From the NCBI RefSeq assembly GCF_003576645.1, contig NC_044917.1, positions 10,744,623 to 10,808,622 of the forward strand: 64,000 bases of DNA. The letters are read 5' to 3'. The notes beneath the pieces were generated by a model. That model saw nothing but the letters and a program-made list of their open reading frames with translations. It was not told where the DNA came from and searched no databases. Below, one piece after another: positions 1 to 11,257 of this stretch; the first letter of the stretch is position 1, and each line of letters starts with the position of its first letter. This DNA is from Ipomoea triloba. Taxonomy: Eukaryota; Streptophyta; Magnoliopsida; Solanales; Convolvulaceae. Both the position numbers and the translations under genes were made by a program.

Positions 1-398
1 TGATAGCCTACGAGCAACATTCGTGCGACGAGAACAACATGTATTTCACAGATTATGCCCAGTTCATGGATAATCTGATTAATACAGAGAAAGATGTGAA
101 CTTGTTTCGGATGAATGGGGTTCTCATAAATTGGCTAGGGGATGACAAAGAAGTGACTGATCTTTTTAACCGGCTTTGTAAAGGGGTTGTGTATTCTTCT
201 TGTGATAACTTTTATTACAGTGATGTGTGCAAGAAATTGAATGGACACTATAACAAACCGTGGAATGTGATGATGGCGAAACTAAGGCACGATTACTTCC
301 ACACTCCCTGGGCTGCGATTTCAACCATTGCAGCTGTGTTTCTTCTTTCGCTCACTGTGGCACAAACTGTTATAGCTGTACTTGATCTACGTAAGTAA
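1..398 (+). CDS. DUF247 (UPF0481) family protein, 3' end only
   Basis: The reading frame is open from the window edge to TAA at 396-398 (frame of base 3), giving about 131 C-terminal residues. It shows hallmarks of the plant DUF247 family: the order NLI-EKDV, then LINWLGDDKEV, then FNRLCKGV, and a final hydrophobic segment (AAISTIAAVFLLSLTVAQTV) close to the C terminus that is probably the single membrane anchor. Family members are usually 400-550 aa, so most of the gene lies upstream of the window. The ATG at 39 is internal, because upstream in-frame codons continue the family pattern (YEQ...YFTDYAQFMD). DUF247 proteins are plant-specific; some act in grass self-incompatibility, but the biochemical function of most is unknown. 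Family assignment is secure; role is not. Confidence 0.9.
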   Translation, partial: IAYEQHSCDENNMYFTDYAQFMDNLINTEKDVNLFRMNGVLINWLGDDKEVTDLFNRLCKGVVYSSCDNFYYSDVCKKLNGHYNKPWNVMMAKLRHDYFHTPWAAISTIAAVFLLSLTVAQTVIAVLDLRK

Positions 399-659
399 CA
401 GTGTTGTTTTGTTTGAAGTATTTTTTTCCCCTGTAAAATATCAAGACTTGATTGTGTGATCCAACTTGCATTTTCAATAATAATAGATTTGTTTGTGAAA
501 TATGTAAAAGGGTTCACAATCTGTCATAGAAGCTGAGGGATCAAGCAAGGACGTGAGAAAATAGAGTTTATAAGTACAGTCCATTTTTGTGGTAACACAG
601 AGGTGTTTAGTAGGTGGTTATGTGACATTCATAACACCCAGAAAGCTTTCTGAACTGAA

Positions 660-1231
660 TGCCTCTAGACGAGCCGTCGTAACTTGAACCGCCGTCGAAA
701 AGGACCTGGAAGACGAGCTGTTGTTGCCGCATCCGTTTTTTTCTTGCTGAGAAGCCGAGTCTCCTGGCCCAAACTGCTACTGTCTAGGGAGTTATCGGCT
801 TGGTGAACCGCCCGGCTAGTGTTCCCATGAACGACGTCTCTGAAGTTGACCATAAATTGGATGTCTTTGACCAGGAGCAAGCTGTGATCGAGCTGAGAAA
901 GATGACTAGGACAAACGAGGAAGCTTTGCTCTTCGAGGCTTTTATTGGCATTGAAGCCGCTGATAGTGTCCATGTACGCCGGAATTCAGGCGAACGTCTG
1001 CGCCCCATTGGTCAACCTCTCTCTCGCGAAAGTCAACAAGGGCGCGAGCACGATGTCGGCACGATTTTCAATTTAGCGCTCGAGGACGACAACAAGACGG
1101 CCATTGGTGTCTTGGGTTCGTTGCCGCCGCTTATGCACGCACTCAGTCAAGGGGTTGATGAAGGAGGCAAAGGCGACGGAGGTTTTGCTCCGGCTACTGG
1201 GCGAAGGAAGAAAAGAAATGACATGAAATGA
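660..1231 (+). pseudogene. Decayed U-box/ARM-repeat E3 ubiquitin ligase (PUB38-41-like)
   Basis: Two blocks in one frame (codons from about 836 to 940, and 1051 to 1150) read like the linker and ARM repeats of PUB38-41 proteins: VFDQEQAVIELRKMTRTNEE, then NLALEDDNKTAIGVLGSLPP followed by LMHAL. Between them, another frame (about 957-1047) reads YAGIQANVCAPLVNLSLAKV, which is the expected intervening ARM repeat. So at least two frameshifts and an internal deletion (the segment from VNK to EHA) have occurred. No U-box (E2-binding) domain is visible upstream, and stop codons interrupt every frame before about 800. No introns are seen, as expected because PUB38-41 relatives are usually intronless; a retrocopy and a decayed paralogue therefore look alike. 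Family identity comes from remembered family motifs, not a search. Confidence 0.72.
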
Positions 1232-4220
1232 CCGTTTTGCCCCCACTTATAAATAATTAAAAAATGGGTTATATTTTTCCCGCGGGGAAGACTAATTGTG
1301 TTAAAAAATGTATAGTTAAGGGACTAAATTGTTAGTTTTAATGTTAAGTGTTTTAATTAAAAAGACCCCTATAGACTATAGTCATATAACCAAAAATGCA
1401 ATTTACTCTTATTTTTATTTACATTCTTTTAAGCATGGTGGAAATTGTTAAAGGGGAAAATATGAAGAAAATGTCAAGTGAATAAAATTTTAAAAGTAAA
1501 CATGTTTAATTAGATCTTATTTTAGTCCAAGACGTGCATTGAGCCATTGTTGATAATAAATTTTGCTATTTGACCTTCCTGCCAAAATGAAAATTTGAGT
1601 TTTCCTATCCGAAATGGTTTCTAAAAAGGGAAAACTGATGTAACATGAAAAAAAAAATAAAAATGAATGGGCTAATCCTTTATAGCCTGTTTTGATTTTT
1701 TTTTTTTTTTTTTTTTTGAAATTATAGCCTGTTTTGATAAATTAAAACTATTCATATTTTATAGGCAAATAGAAAAATATGTAAATGGCTTGATGGGCCG
1801 TGGGCGGGCTTCTTCAATAGCAAAACTTTGGGCATTGGAATAGTCTATTATATTTAACTAACTTTTTTTTTTTTAAAACAATATTTAACTAACTTAACTC
1901 TTTACTATATTGGTTATGGTTATTAACAAGCTCTAACAACCTGTCTTTCCTTACTTTATCGGTAATCAAAACAGACTCTTTAATTACTTCCCTAGCTAAT
2001 AAACAATCATAAACAAGCATGGTTCATTTAAGCTAGACTATATATCTTCATAACACAAACTGAAAATCAATATATAATCAAATTGTGTTATTTGCTACCA
2101 ACATTAGAACACTTTAACAATTACGGATTCAAGGTTCTAACTAGCAATTTAATAACTTGACAATTGAACAAAGTACCATTTTGCAACAATTAACCAAGCA
2201 ATAATTTAAATACATATAACAGAAGATATATCGATAATAAAGTACAAAGAATAATTTAAGCTAAATAAATCTCATTGGTCTTGTAGAATCAAACTTCAAT
2301 AATTCTTGAATTGAAAAAATAAGAATTCAGTAGTACGTCGTAGGATGTTTACAAAATAAATATAAATTGATTCTCTGATCAAATTGTTGTCCGGTGAAAA
2401 AAGGAAAACCATCTCATCTCTATTTATATTAATGTTGCAGCTGGAAGATTCTCGCGTTTTATTATGGTGTGTGTGTGTTTTTTAAAATTTCTTAAATTAT
2501 TTTAATTTTTTATTTTAATAGTTTATTATTAAAATTTATTTTAAAATATCAATTCACCGTCCACGTAAGCAAGTAACCTTATGAAATGGATGGTAACCTG
2601 CTATCAGGTAAAATTGCATACATTTGGAGTGTTTAGTGGCCTAATTGCAATTTTTTTTTGTTCGGTAATCTAATTGCATTTTTGTTATGTTCAGTGACCA
2701 ATTTTAACCTTAAATTTTATTTTTTTTAGACATGCAGGCCATTTTCTGTTAACCTCAAATATAAAATTGGTTCCTCTTTGTTTGTTTGTTTGTTTGTTTT
2801 TTTTTTTTGGTATAGTAAATGGTTAGTGGTTTAGTTTGTAGAATGCGGTGTGTGCAGGGCGGGAGGGCGATAGATTAGAAAGAAACTGGGGCATGCATGG
2901 CTTCATAATAAAGGGAAGTCAAAAGAGCTGAGGGACCCAAACAATGATATTTTTCTCATGCCAGGCCAGCCATAGCTTTAAACTTAGTTTAATTTTGTCA
3001 AAAAAGGCAAAGCAGAATGAAAATTGTTAGGTTAGTGATAGATGCTCCTGGCCTGCTGCTATACACACTCATTGCCCCCTTGTGCAGTGGCTCGATCTTT
3101 GGGTTAATAAATCTTTCCCCACCTATCCACTAATTACTTAAAGTTGCACATCCATATTATTCCTTCCTTGTGAGCATGAAACATGAGGCCATCAAGTAAT
3201 TTAACAATATAATGTTGTTGTCCAATTGCACAATTCCAATTACCCCACAATTGCGGAGGAATATTATCTCATTTTAAGGACTTCCTTTCATTTCCTTTAC
3301 TTTTCTTTCTTCTTTTAATGACAATTTGGTTTGTCAAGTGCTTTCGCTTCTAACGAGACCACATTGGATTTCATACCAACTTGCCAACATCTAACTTCAT
3401 TTCTGAGCTGAGTCTTCAAGATAAAATATTAAATATGTATATAAATCTAAAACCCGTAGCCAACCGGTTCGAACTAAACCATAATAGACAGCACTTTGTA
3501 AGAGCTGAACTTAAAACCTTGTGGTTATCAAATCAAATGTTTGACCAATTCAGTTGGATTACTCCAATGTCACATCATAGTCTTTTAATTAAGAAAACAT
3601 GTTTTACCGGTCGTCAAACCTACAAGAAAATAATAAGAGATTCTTCTTTTAAAAATAATAATAAAATACTTTCTTTAATTTAATTTTTTAATTGCGGCAG
3701 AAAGGCGATTGCCCATTTGGCTTACTAAAATTTTTAGAGATTATTTATATCACTCTAAGATCCAATAAAGTAACAGTTAAGCTAAGTTCCTGTACGTACA
3801 GGTACAGCAAAATAATTTGATGGTGGCAAAGTATTCATTGGTTGACTTCATGACTGTCAACATTTAGAAGACAGTGTTTAGTGATTTCAATACAATGTTT
3901 AAGCACTATATTAATCATGATAAGATTATAATTATGTTGTTGGATGTATATTGGATGCGCATAACAAATGTCATAGTGTTTTTTTTTTTTTTTTTAAATA
4001 TATACATTAGATTTCTCAACTTATACTAAATTAATCTTAATTAAACCCCAACAAATATCACAATTACCGACTAAAATTTGAAATGTCCACACCAGTGGGT
4101 TTAATTTAACTTTGTTGCTACTAATACAAACTTGTGATTATGCATGTATGTAATAGTTAAAGAAGGTTGTAACCTGATTAAATATTTTGGATGTGTTCTG
4201 TTTTTGTATGTCTTCAACAT
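1232..4220. other. Intergenic, AT-rich, no gene recognised
   Basis: About 3 kb of AT-rich DNA with poly-T and poly-A runs (for example 1697-1717, 2799-2808). There is a 100-codon open frame at 3381-3683, but its composition is intergenic-like and it matches no family I know. I see no gene, RNA or clear transposon end here. Confidence 0.6.
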
Positions 4221-4570
4221 TTTATTTAAGGGAAAAGGGTCAAATAGACCCTCAAACTCTAACCAAAAGTGTAATTAAGCCCTCAAACATTCAAAAGGTT
4301 CAATTAAACACACAAACTTATCATTTTAGTACATTTAAACTCATATGACCGGTTGTTCCGGGTGAACAACCAGTCATAATTTTTCCGACCAAATTCCGGC
4401 GGCCGGAATATTCAACCCCAGTAGCACTGTTCGTCTTCTCCTCCACTGGAGAGCCGATTTATAGTTTAATCGATTTTCTTTCTTTGGTCTTCAGTAATTA
4501 TGCATCAATCTGTTGTTTCATTTTGTTGGAAATGGTTAGATATGACGTGAAAACATATGAATTTCCATTA

Positions 4571-4922
4571 GGCCATCCCCAATAGTGGGAATTGGCACAA
4601 GTTTTAAGAAAATAAAATTTTGGAGTCAGACTTTGGACAAATGTGGAAGGTGAAATTTAGTAAGATATTTCTCCTGCAAAACTCAAAATTTTGCAGGCCA
4701 TGTGGGCCCCACCTGTGGGCTTCATCACTGCACCTCACTGGCGTGAGGCGCCCGCCTGGGCGCATTAATGTACCTTTTTTTTTATTTTTTTATTTTTTTT
4801 TGGGTCAGCTTTGTTTTATTTTTTTTTCCTTTTTTTTTCTTCCACCTCATCCTCTCTTTCCTAATCACACTTACAAAATCTCCTCAAAATCTACACCAAA
4901 ATTTACTCTATTGGAGAAGGCC
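4571..4922. mobile_element. Tourist-like (PIF/Harbinger) MITE nested in the MULE
   Basis: The ends are GGCCATCCCCAATAGTG on the left and CTATTGGAGAAGGCC on the right, an imperfect terminal inverted repeat. The element is flanked by the trinucleotide TTA at 4568-4570 and 4923-4925, the target duplication typical of PIF/Harbinger elements. A second copy in the opposite orientation lies at 41036-41409. Both share an interior with a GCGCCCGCCTGGGCGC-like GC-rich core and a poly-T/poly-A arm. Confidence 0.75.
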
Positions 4923-5136
4923 TTAGCAATTGTGATTTTCCCCAATTAATCTAAAACCTAATTCTCTCACTATGCACCATAAGATCGGCATAATCCAATG
5001 AAAAAAAAGGTTTAAATCTTTTGCAGAATAGCCAAAATCACTTTTGATGTTGTGAACTGATGGAGCTAGAATATTCATCCAAACAGCACGGTTTGTCTTC
5101 GGAATGGAGAAGACGAAACAGAGACTTCGGAGAAGA

Positions 5137-5350
5137 CGAACGGAGAAGCCAGAACCATCCACCGCGTCAACCTCAGCCCCGTGGCTCACCAACACCTGAA
5201 CGCACTCCATTCTCCCCTTGAAAGCAGCACGGTGGAGAGCAGTCCACCCACTTTGATCTCTCCCGTTCACGTTAGCCCCCTCTGCCAACATTCCTTCACC
5301 GCCGCCATGTCGCCGCTCCGTGCGGCTCTCTGCAATTCCTCGCCGGAGCT
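5137..5350 (-). pseudogene. Captured ankyrin-repeat gene fragment inside the MULE
   Basis: Read on the minus strand, one frame runs LSSGEELQRAARSGDMAAVK, then EMLAEGANVNGRDQSGWTAL, then HRAAFKGRMECVQVLVSHGA and EVDAVDGSGF. These are about two canonical ankyrin repeats (G-WTALHRAA-KG, and a V--LVSHGAEVDAVD-SGF repeat). After SGF the similarity stops abruptly, as if the copied segment ended. No start, promoter or full repeat array is visible, so this is most likely a transduplicated fragment rather than a gene. The frame has no stop within the fragment, so the capture may be recent or the sequence retained. Confidence 0.72.
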
Positions 5351-5653
5351 CAGCGCGTAGTGGAGAAGACGAACGGTATGTTCGTCTTCTCCAATAGTGT
5401 ACACTGGTTCGTCTACTCCAGTGGAGGAGAAGACGAACAGTGCTGTTGGGGTTGAATATTTCGTCCGCCGGCCGCCGGAATTTGGTCGGAAAAATTATGA
5501 CCGGTTGTTCACCTGGAACAACTGGTCATATGGGTTTAAATGCACTAAAATGATAAGTTTGTGTGTTTAATTGAACCTTTTGAATGTTTGAGGGCTTAAT
5601 TGCACTTTTGGTTAGAGTTTGAGGGTCTATTTGACCCTTTTCCCTTTATTTAA

Positions 5654-6477
5654 TGATATGATCTTGTTTACCGGCCTTAAAAAATATTTTGGTGATAATA
5701 AGAAATTTGTATTTTTCTATTTGATTTATATTTTAAAAATATGAACATAAATTTCTTAAAAATTATTTCTTATAAAAATAATTTTTTAATGATGATGATA
5801 ATAAGTATTAATATTTTTATTAAATTAAATTATAAATTTAAAAATAATAACTATTATTTATATCAAATTAACAATTATAATAGATATAAAGATTAATAAT
5901 AACTACAATAAAATGATGTAAATAAATAATGTTTAACTTGTACGAAGTAACTTTTTTTTTTGAAAAGAAGTAACTTATATTATGTAAAAATAAATAATAT
6001 TGGTTAGCCAAGATTTTTATTGTTTGGCCTAGCTCAACAAATTTTACACTTTAATAAGAGTAGCCAGTCAAGTTTAAATAATAACTAGACAAATGTTGAA
6101 TTGAATGTTTGGTGCTTCTATACCTCCTATGTATTTTGTCACATGCATACATCTTCCACTTCTTGAGGATGTTGTTGTGATTTTTCTTGACATATTTTCT
6201 GGTCTTGCATACTTTAATTTCACCAAATCCATCAAACCAAAACTCTATATGACTTGATTTGCCTTTTTCTTAACCAAATGCTACGGTTGAACCTTAAATG
6301 TCGACTACCATATATCATCTAATGCACCTTAAGCACTCCTTTTCAAGCATTCGGTGTGACAAATCGCAATTCTATGGACTTTTTCAAACATCCTAACTTA
6401 TCTTATTATTATTATTTTATTACTTAATGGACTTCAAATTTTAGATTTAGTTTGTGTTTTACTCTTTTGTGGCAGAC
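5654..6477. other. Intergenic, no gene recognised
   Basis: AT-rich DNA with no credible open frame. I see only low-complexity A/T tracts, and no promoter or RNA gene. Confidence 0.55.
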
Positions 6478-6751
6478 AAATTATTGTGTGGACCATGACC
6501 CACATAGATGTATGGACCATGAATATAAGGTACATTTTTATTATACTAAAAGTACATTATTTTTGTACTGAAGGTACATTATTTCGTAGTATATATAAAA
6601 TAATGTACTTTTAGTACTTAAATAATGTACTCTAAAATAATGTACTTTATATACAAAAATAATGTACTTTTAATATATTTTAAAAATGTATTTCTTATTT
6701 ATGGTCCACATAGTTGTGTGGACCATGGTCCATGCAATAATAATTTTAATT
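6478..6751. mobile_element. MITE of the GGACCATGGTCC family
   Basis: The left end reads ATTATTGTGTGGACCATG and the right end is its imperfect inverted copy (TGTGGACCATGGTCC then ATGCAATAATAAT). The interior repeats the phrase AATAATGTACTTTTA several times, in both orientations. Related ends occur at about 52.7-52.8 kb and 52.87-53.14 kb. Confidence 0.6.
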
Positions 6752-7677
6752 AGGCCCTAACCCTCCCCACCATGGAATGGTTTAGGGTTGGCCCGTGAGT
6801 TTCAACCCGCTTTTGACCCCCCCCCCCCTCCCTATCCCCATCATAGTTATTTTTTTCCACATTAATTTACTTTATGATTATTCCATCTATTTCATTTTAC
6901 ACACCAATCATTTTCAATGTTCAGAAGTCAAAGGAAAAATATCAGTTTTGGTCTTTTAACTATACCCCTACCCACATTGTATCTAGACTTGATCTTTGAA
7001 TTATTATTTTATTCATTTTTTTCCTTTTCAATTTTCTTTAAAATTACGATTTTAACTGTGTAACTCACAAAATCAATCATATTTAACAAAAAATGCTACA
7101 ATACAAATATTGGCAAGGGCCACTGTGTAATTTCACTGATCTTTCTCCATTTTCCTCCCGCAGATTGCCTCATATTCACTAAATTTACCTCTACACAAAT
7201 TGTCAGATCGAAGTGTGAAGACGCCTGCTTTGTGAACGATTCCACCTTTTGTCCTAAGACTAGCTAAATTAAATTAGCATATAAAGGCATAGTGGTTGTA
7301 ATTAAGTAACTTTAATAGACTCTTATTAAACACAAAATGAGAGTTAAAGGTGGTTAATATGCTGGGTGCGGCGTGGTTGACCAAATATACAGTGTAATGT
7401 CAGCGTAGAAGTGAAGCCATAGGAAGATTTTAGTGAAAGTAGAAAGTAAAAGGAAGGGTTGGGTTGTTGAAGACTATAGTGTAGAGGTCCCCATTCTGCA
7501 GGTTAAAAGAAGCATCAAATTAAAAGGTTTGCCTCTGAAATCATTTGAATGGGAGGGATCCAACGTTCTTCCACACACTACATTAAAGTTGTCTTTCCAC
7601 CCTTTTCCATTTCAAAATCTCCCAACGTTCACTATTTAATTACTCTCACCATTTATATTCTTTCATCATTTATTATA
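6752..7677. other. Intergenic, no gene recognised
   Basis: Contains a C run at 6819-6828 and a 68-codon open frame at 7433-7639 that matches nothing I recognise and has no neighbouring exon with family similarity. Nothing else is supported. Confidence 0.5.
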
Positions 7678-8322
7678 GGGAAAATGGTCAAATAGGCCTT
7701 CGAACATTTCATAAAAAGTCAATTAGGTCCACGAACTTTTAAAACGTGCAATTAGACCCTCAAACATGTCAAAATAAGGCAGTGAAGCCCACGAACAGGT
7801 AATTGACCTGTTATTACCGGTCATTTGAATTTTCCGGCGACCAGCGACACTTTCCGGCCACTGACGACACAATCCGGCGACCGGCGACGACTGAATCGTC
7901 GCCGGTCACCATCTCCGGCGAATGGCCGCCTTCTCCGTGAAGAAGGCAACCATGGCGACCAGATCTGGTCACCTTCTCCGTGAAGAAGGTGGTCACGCCT
8001 TCTTCACGAAGAAGGTGACCAGATCTGGTCGCCTTCTCCGTGAAGAAGGCAACCAGATCTGGTTGCCTTCTTCACGGAGAAGGCGGCCATTCGCCGGAGA
8101 TGGCGACCGGCGACGATTCAGTCGTCGCCAGACTGTGTCGTCGGTGGCCGGAAAGTGTTGCCGGTCGCCGGAAAATCCAAATGACCGATAATAACAGGTC
8201 AATTACCTGTTCGTGGGCTTCATTGCCTTATTTTGACATGTTTGAGGGTCTAATTGCACGTTTTAAAAGTTCCTGGACCTAATTGACTTCTTATGAAATG
8301 TTCGAGGGCCTATTTGACCCTT
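7678..8322. mobile_element. Foldback (near-palindromic) MITE, MULE-like termini
   Basis: Almost the whole 645 bp is one inverted repeat with arms of about 310 bp. The left arm, starting GGGAAAATGGTCAAATAGG, is mirrored at the right end by CCTATTTGACCC. The arms share the same order of landmarks: a CCGGCGACC-rich block, then copies of CTTCTCCGTGAAGAAGG and the palindrome ACCAGATCTGGT near the centre (about 7985-8010). The termini resemble those of the MULE at 4230-5644, so the two may be related. No clean target-site duplication is visible; the right end seems to have lost a few terminal bases. Open frames within it are by-products of the repeats. Confidence 0.8.
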
Positions 8323-10740
8323 ATACGTGTATGCACTCTCATTTTACTCTATACTCTTTTATTTGATGCAACGACTGATTATTAATCAAATAATATTATA
8401 TGTATCTTACTTTTTATTCTGATCTAATTTGTTATAATCTTAATACCTACGTGACACATTTTAATTGATTTTTTAAAAAAAGACGACATGCTATTTTTAT
8501 CTTTTCTTTTTCTTTTCCCAATATGCATAGAGAGTTTTACTTCTCGAGAGTACCTGTATAATTTTTCGTATTACTTTTACAAAACAAATTGAAAGATTCT
8601 ATTTTTTATTTGTTTTATCTATATTTTTGTTTTTTCTTCTTCCTCTGTAGGCTGCCTAACATTAATAAATATACACGGGTATTAGTATTTTATTTAATGG
8701 TTTTTTTTTTATTGCAAAGTAGTTTTAAAAGTTTTTATATTATTTTTTGTAACAATGTTCAGAGAACCCTGAGATTAATTTGGATCTCACCTAATTGTTT
8801 TTTATGGCAATTCATTATTTATTCATTGTATGAGATCTATGTTGTGGGCATTGCACAATTGTCATCCAGAGATTGAAACAGTTTTGCTTTGGAGGGGGTG
8901 GACTGCTACTTGTACTCATTTCAGCCAGTTTCTCCACTTTAAACTTTAAAGTGGACATGCAACAATAATATATTTGTGCATAAATTTTAAGTTATAATTT
9001 AATTTTATTTGATCTATCTTGAGGTAAGAGAAGTGCAGGGAAATCTATGTTATTTTGGTCTCCCATACGGTATGTCTACTTTCCCTTGTCTCATAGTTCT
9101 TATCAGAAATTATGTTTATTTAATATTGATTTTGACGTGAGATTCAGAATAATAAATTTTAAATTTAAATTTATTATAGTATATATTTTTAAGAAAAGTG
9201 TAAAATGATTATAGAAGAGTGAAACTAAGCTGTTACATCTATATGTTAATTGAAATATATTTATTTCACTATAATAAATAAAGAGGGTGAGAGGCATTTA
9301 AAAATTAAATATTTATCCCCGTTAAACAAAAAAAAAAAAGAAAAAAAAAAGAAGAAAGTAAATGCATCCTATATTTGAGAAAAGTAATTGGAAAATGGGC
9401 ATGAATCCATCATCATTCATCAATTCAGCTAGATCTTGCCGCCCAGTCCAACGTTCGGATGGCCCCACTTGTCACGTCGTATATCCCTCCTCACCGCTCG
9501 CCACGTGGCAGTATGTCACTGTTGCCCAATTCAAACGTCACTTGACTCTAGTCTACCCCCATTTCTTCCTACAACCTCGGAAATATTATCCCAAAAACAA
9601 TACTCAAAGTAAAAATATTCTTGTATTACAAATTTAGTTAAAATTGCACTTTTTGTTCCTGAGTGTTCATTGACGTTACATTTTTCATCTCTTTATTAAT
9701 AAAAATTAGGGATGAAATTTAGTACTCCATATAACTCAGAAATGAAAAGCGAGCACGAAAGGACGAAAGGTGCAATGCCTATAATAACTTAGGGATGAAA
9801 AGTGATCATGATCAACACTCAATGACGAATTTTACAATCACCTTATTTAATCAGCGAAAAATTCATCAATATCAGTAAAATATTGTCATGTGTCTCTCAA
9901 TATTTGTTTTTGACCATAGAATTGAAAACTATATTTTACGATAATATCATTGATATTAATGAACGTATTAAACTATTAAAGGAAGAAAGTGTGGCATCAC
10001 TAATACAAAGTATTAACATTACAAGGTGTCTTAGTACACCGTATGACGTAAACTTTTCTAAATATGAAGTTATAAAAAATGCTAAGAAGTGTAATTCTTA
10101 AGAAATTATTAAATTTTTGTATCTTCAATATTTATTAATTAGCACAAATTGACTGATTCTATTTCTCTTTTATTTAATATATATTATACTCATTTACTCT
10201 CTTTTTTTGTTAAACCCTTACTTAATGTTAATTAAACTTTGACACATTAAATATTATTCTGTATTAGAAATTTTACACTATCTTATTAATAATATTATTG
10301 TCGCTCTACCACCCTGTCATTAGAAGTAAGACTGAATGTTAACTAGTCAACCACTTAAGCTATCCTGACATGAATAGTGCGTCATATATATTTTGTTGGG
10401 TAACTAGAGAAACATACCGCCATTACCCAATAGTGTGGACTAGATAAAAGTTTGTCTTGTGATCCTAATCGACAAGAACAAGTTTAGGTTATTCATAAAC
10501 TTACCAGCTGATCAAATCAAGAAAGACCAATAAACAATTTAACAATAAGAGTCGAATTTAAAATATTGTGATTAATTACTCATGTGAATAATATTTGATG
10601 AATATTATAATAGAGACTACAATATTTATTAGTTAATTACGGCAGAAAGGGAGAGTATTCAATTCAGCGGTCTAAATCCGAAACAAGGAGGCGAAGACGA
10701 GAGTAGAGAGTTTGTTTTTGTAGGGTATCATCACCTTATT
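8323..10740. other. Intergenic upstream of the kinesin gene
   Basis: AT-rich, no recognised gene. About 9645-9840 has weak inverted similarity between its two ends (TGAGTGTTCATTG versus CAACACTCAATGACG), suggesting an old small MITE. A poly-A tract lies at 9328-9358. Confidence 0.5.
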
Positions 10741-11257
10741 TTAATTGAGGCCATTCTTCTCTCACTCACTCTCTCTCTCTCTCTCTTGCCTCGCCTGCAT
10801 TAAATGATATCTCTCTCTCATCTTGGGCGTCCAAAATTCGAATTTGCTTTTCTTCTTGTTTACTAAGTGAAGAACACGAGAAGCCCGTCGTTAGTTGTAC
10901 GGTTGCAGTAAGAATCAAGAAATATCAAACTCCCCACGCGATCCATCACTTTCTCTGTTAGTTATAACTTCTCCAGCGGCCAGCCGCCCGGACGGACTTT
11001 TAGCTTCCACTTTTTTCTGACGCCGGCGACGACAAATCCAACGTAAGTATATTACTGTTCTTGTCTTGTCTGTCCACGGCTCCTCATTGTCAGTATCCCA
11101 GTTAAAATATATCTACGAATTGATTAAGAAAAATAGCATCAGATCACATGATGCCAAGTCAGAAGACAAAGAAACATAAATAGGTTTCTGTGTTGTTAAC
11201 GTTCTGGGTGTTTGTGTTGTTGCAGGCCGGCCTGATTGGATCAAATAAACATTTAAA
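10741..11257 (+). promoter_or_regulatory. Probable 5' leader of the kinesin gene, with a leader intron
   Basis: A pyrimidine (CT)n tract at about 10763-10786 is followed by GC-richer sequence, then a good donor (AAC|GTAAGTAT, intron from 11043) and acceptor (TTGTTGCAG, to 11225), and the start codon 33 bases later at 11258. This arrangement suggests an untranslated first exon with a 183-bp leader intron, common in plant housekeeping genes. The transcription start is not determined. Confidence 0.55.

Larger units (their letters stand above)
4230..5644. mobile_element. Mutator-like element with ~220-bp TIRs and captured host sequence (Pack-MULE type)
   Basis: The first ~221 bp (4230-4450) and last ~228 bp (5417-5644) are inverted copies of each other, ending GGGAAAAGGGTCAAATAG outward. 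The flanks carry an identical 9-bp direct repeat, TTTATTTAA, at 4221-4229 and 5645-5653, as expected for Mutator-superfamily insertion. No transposase is present, so the 1415-bp element is non-autonomous. The interior holds a nested Tourist-like MITE (4571-4922) and a GC-richer stretch (about 5137-5350, minus strand) coding for part of an ankyrin-repeat protein. Confidence 0.85.

Noticed and set aside
7814..8282. Several 60-90 codon open frames on both strands
   Set aside because: All lie in the palindromic element and are by-products of its internal repeats.
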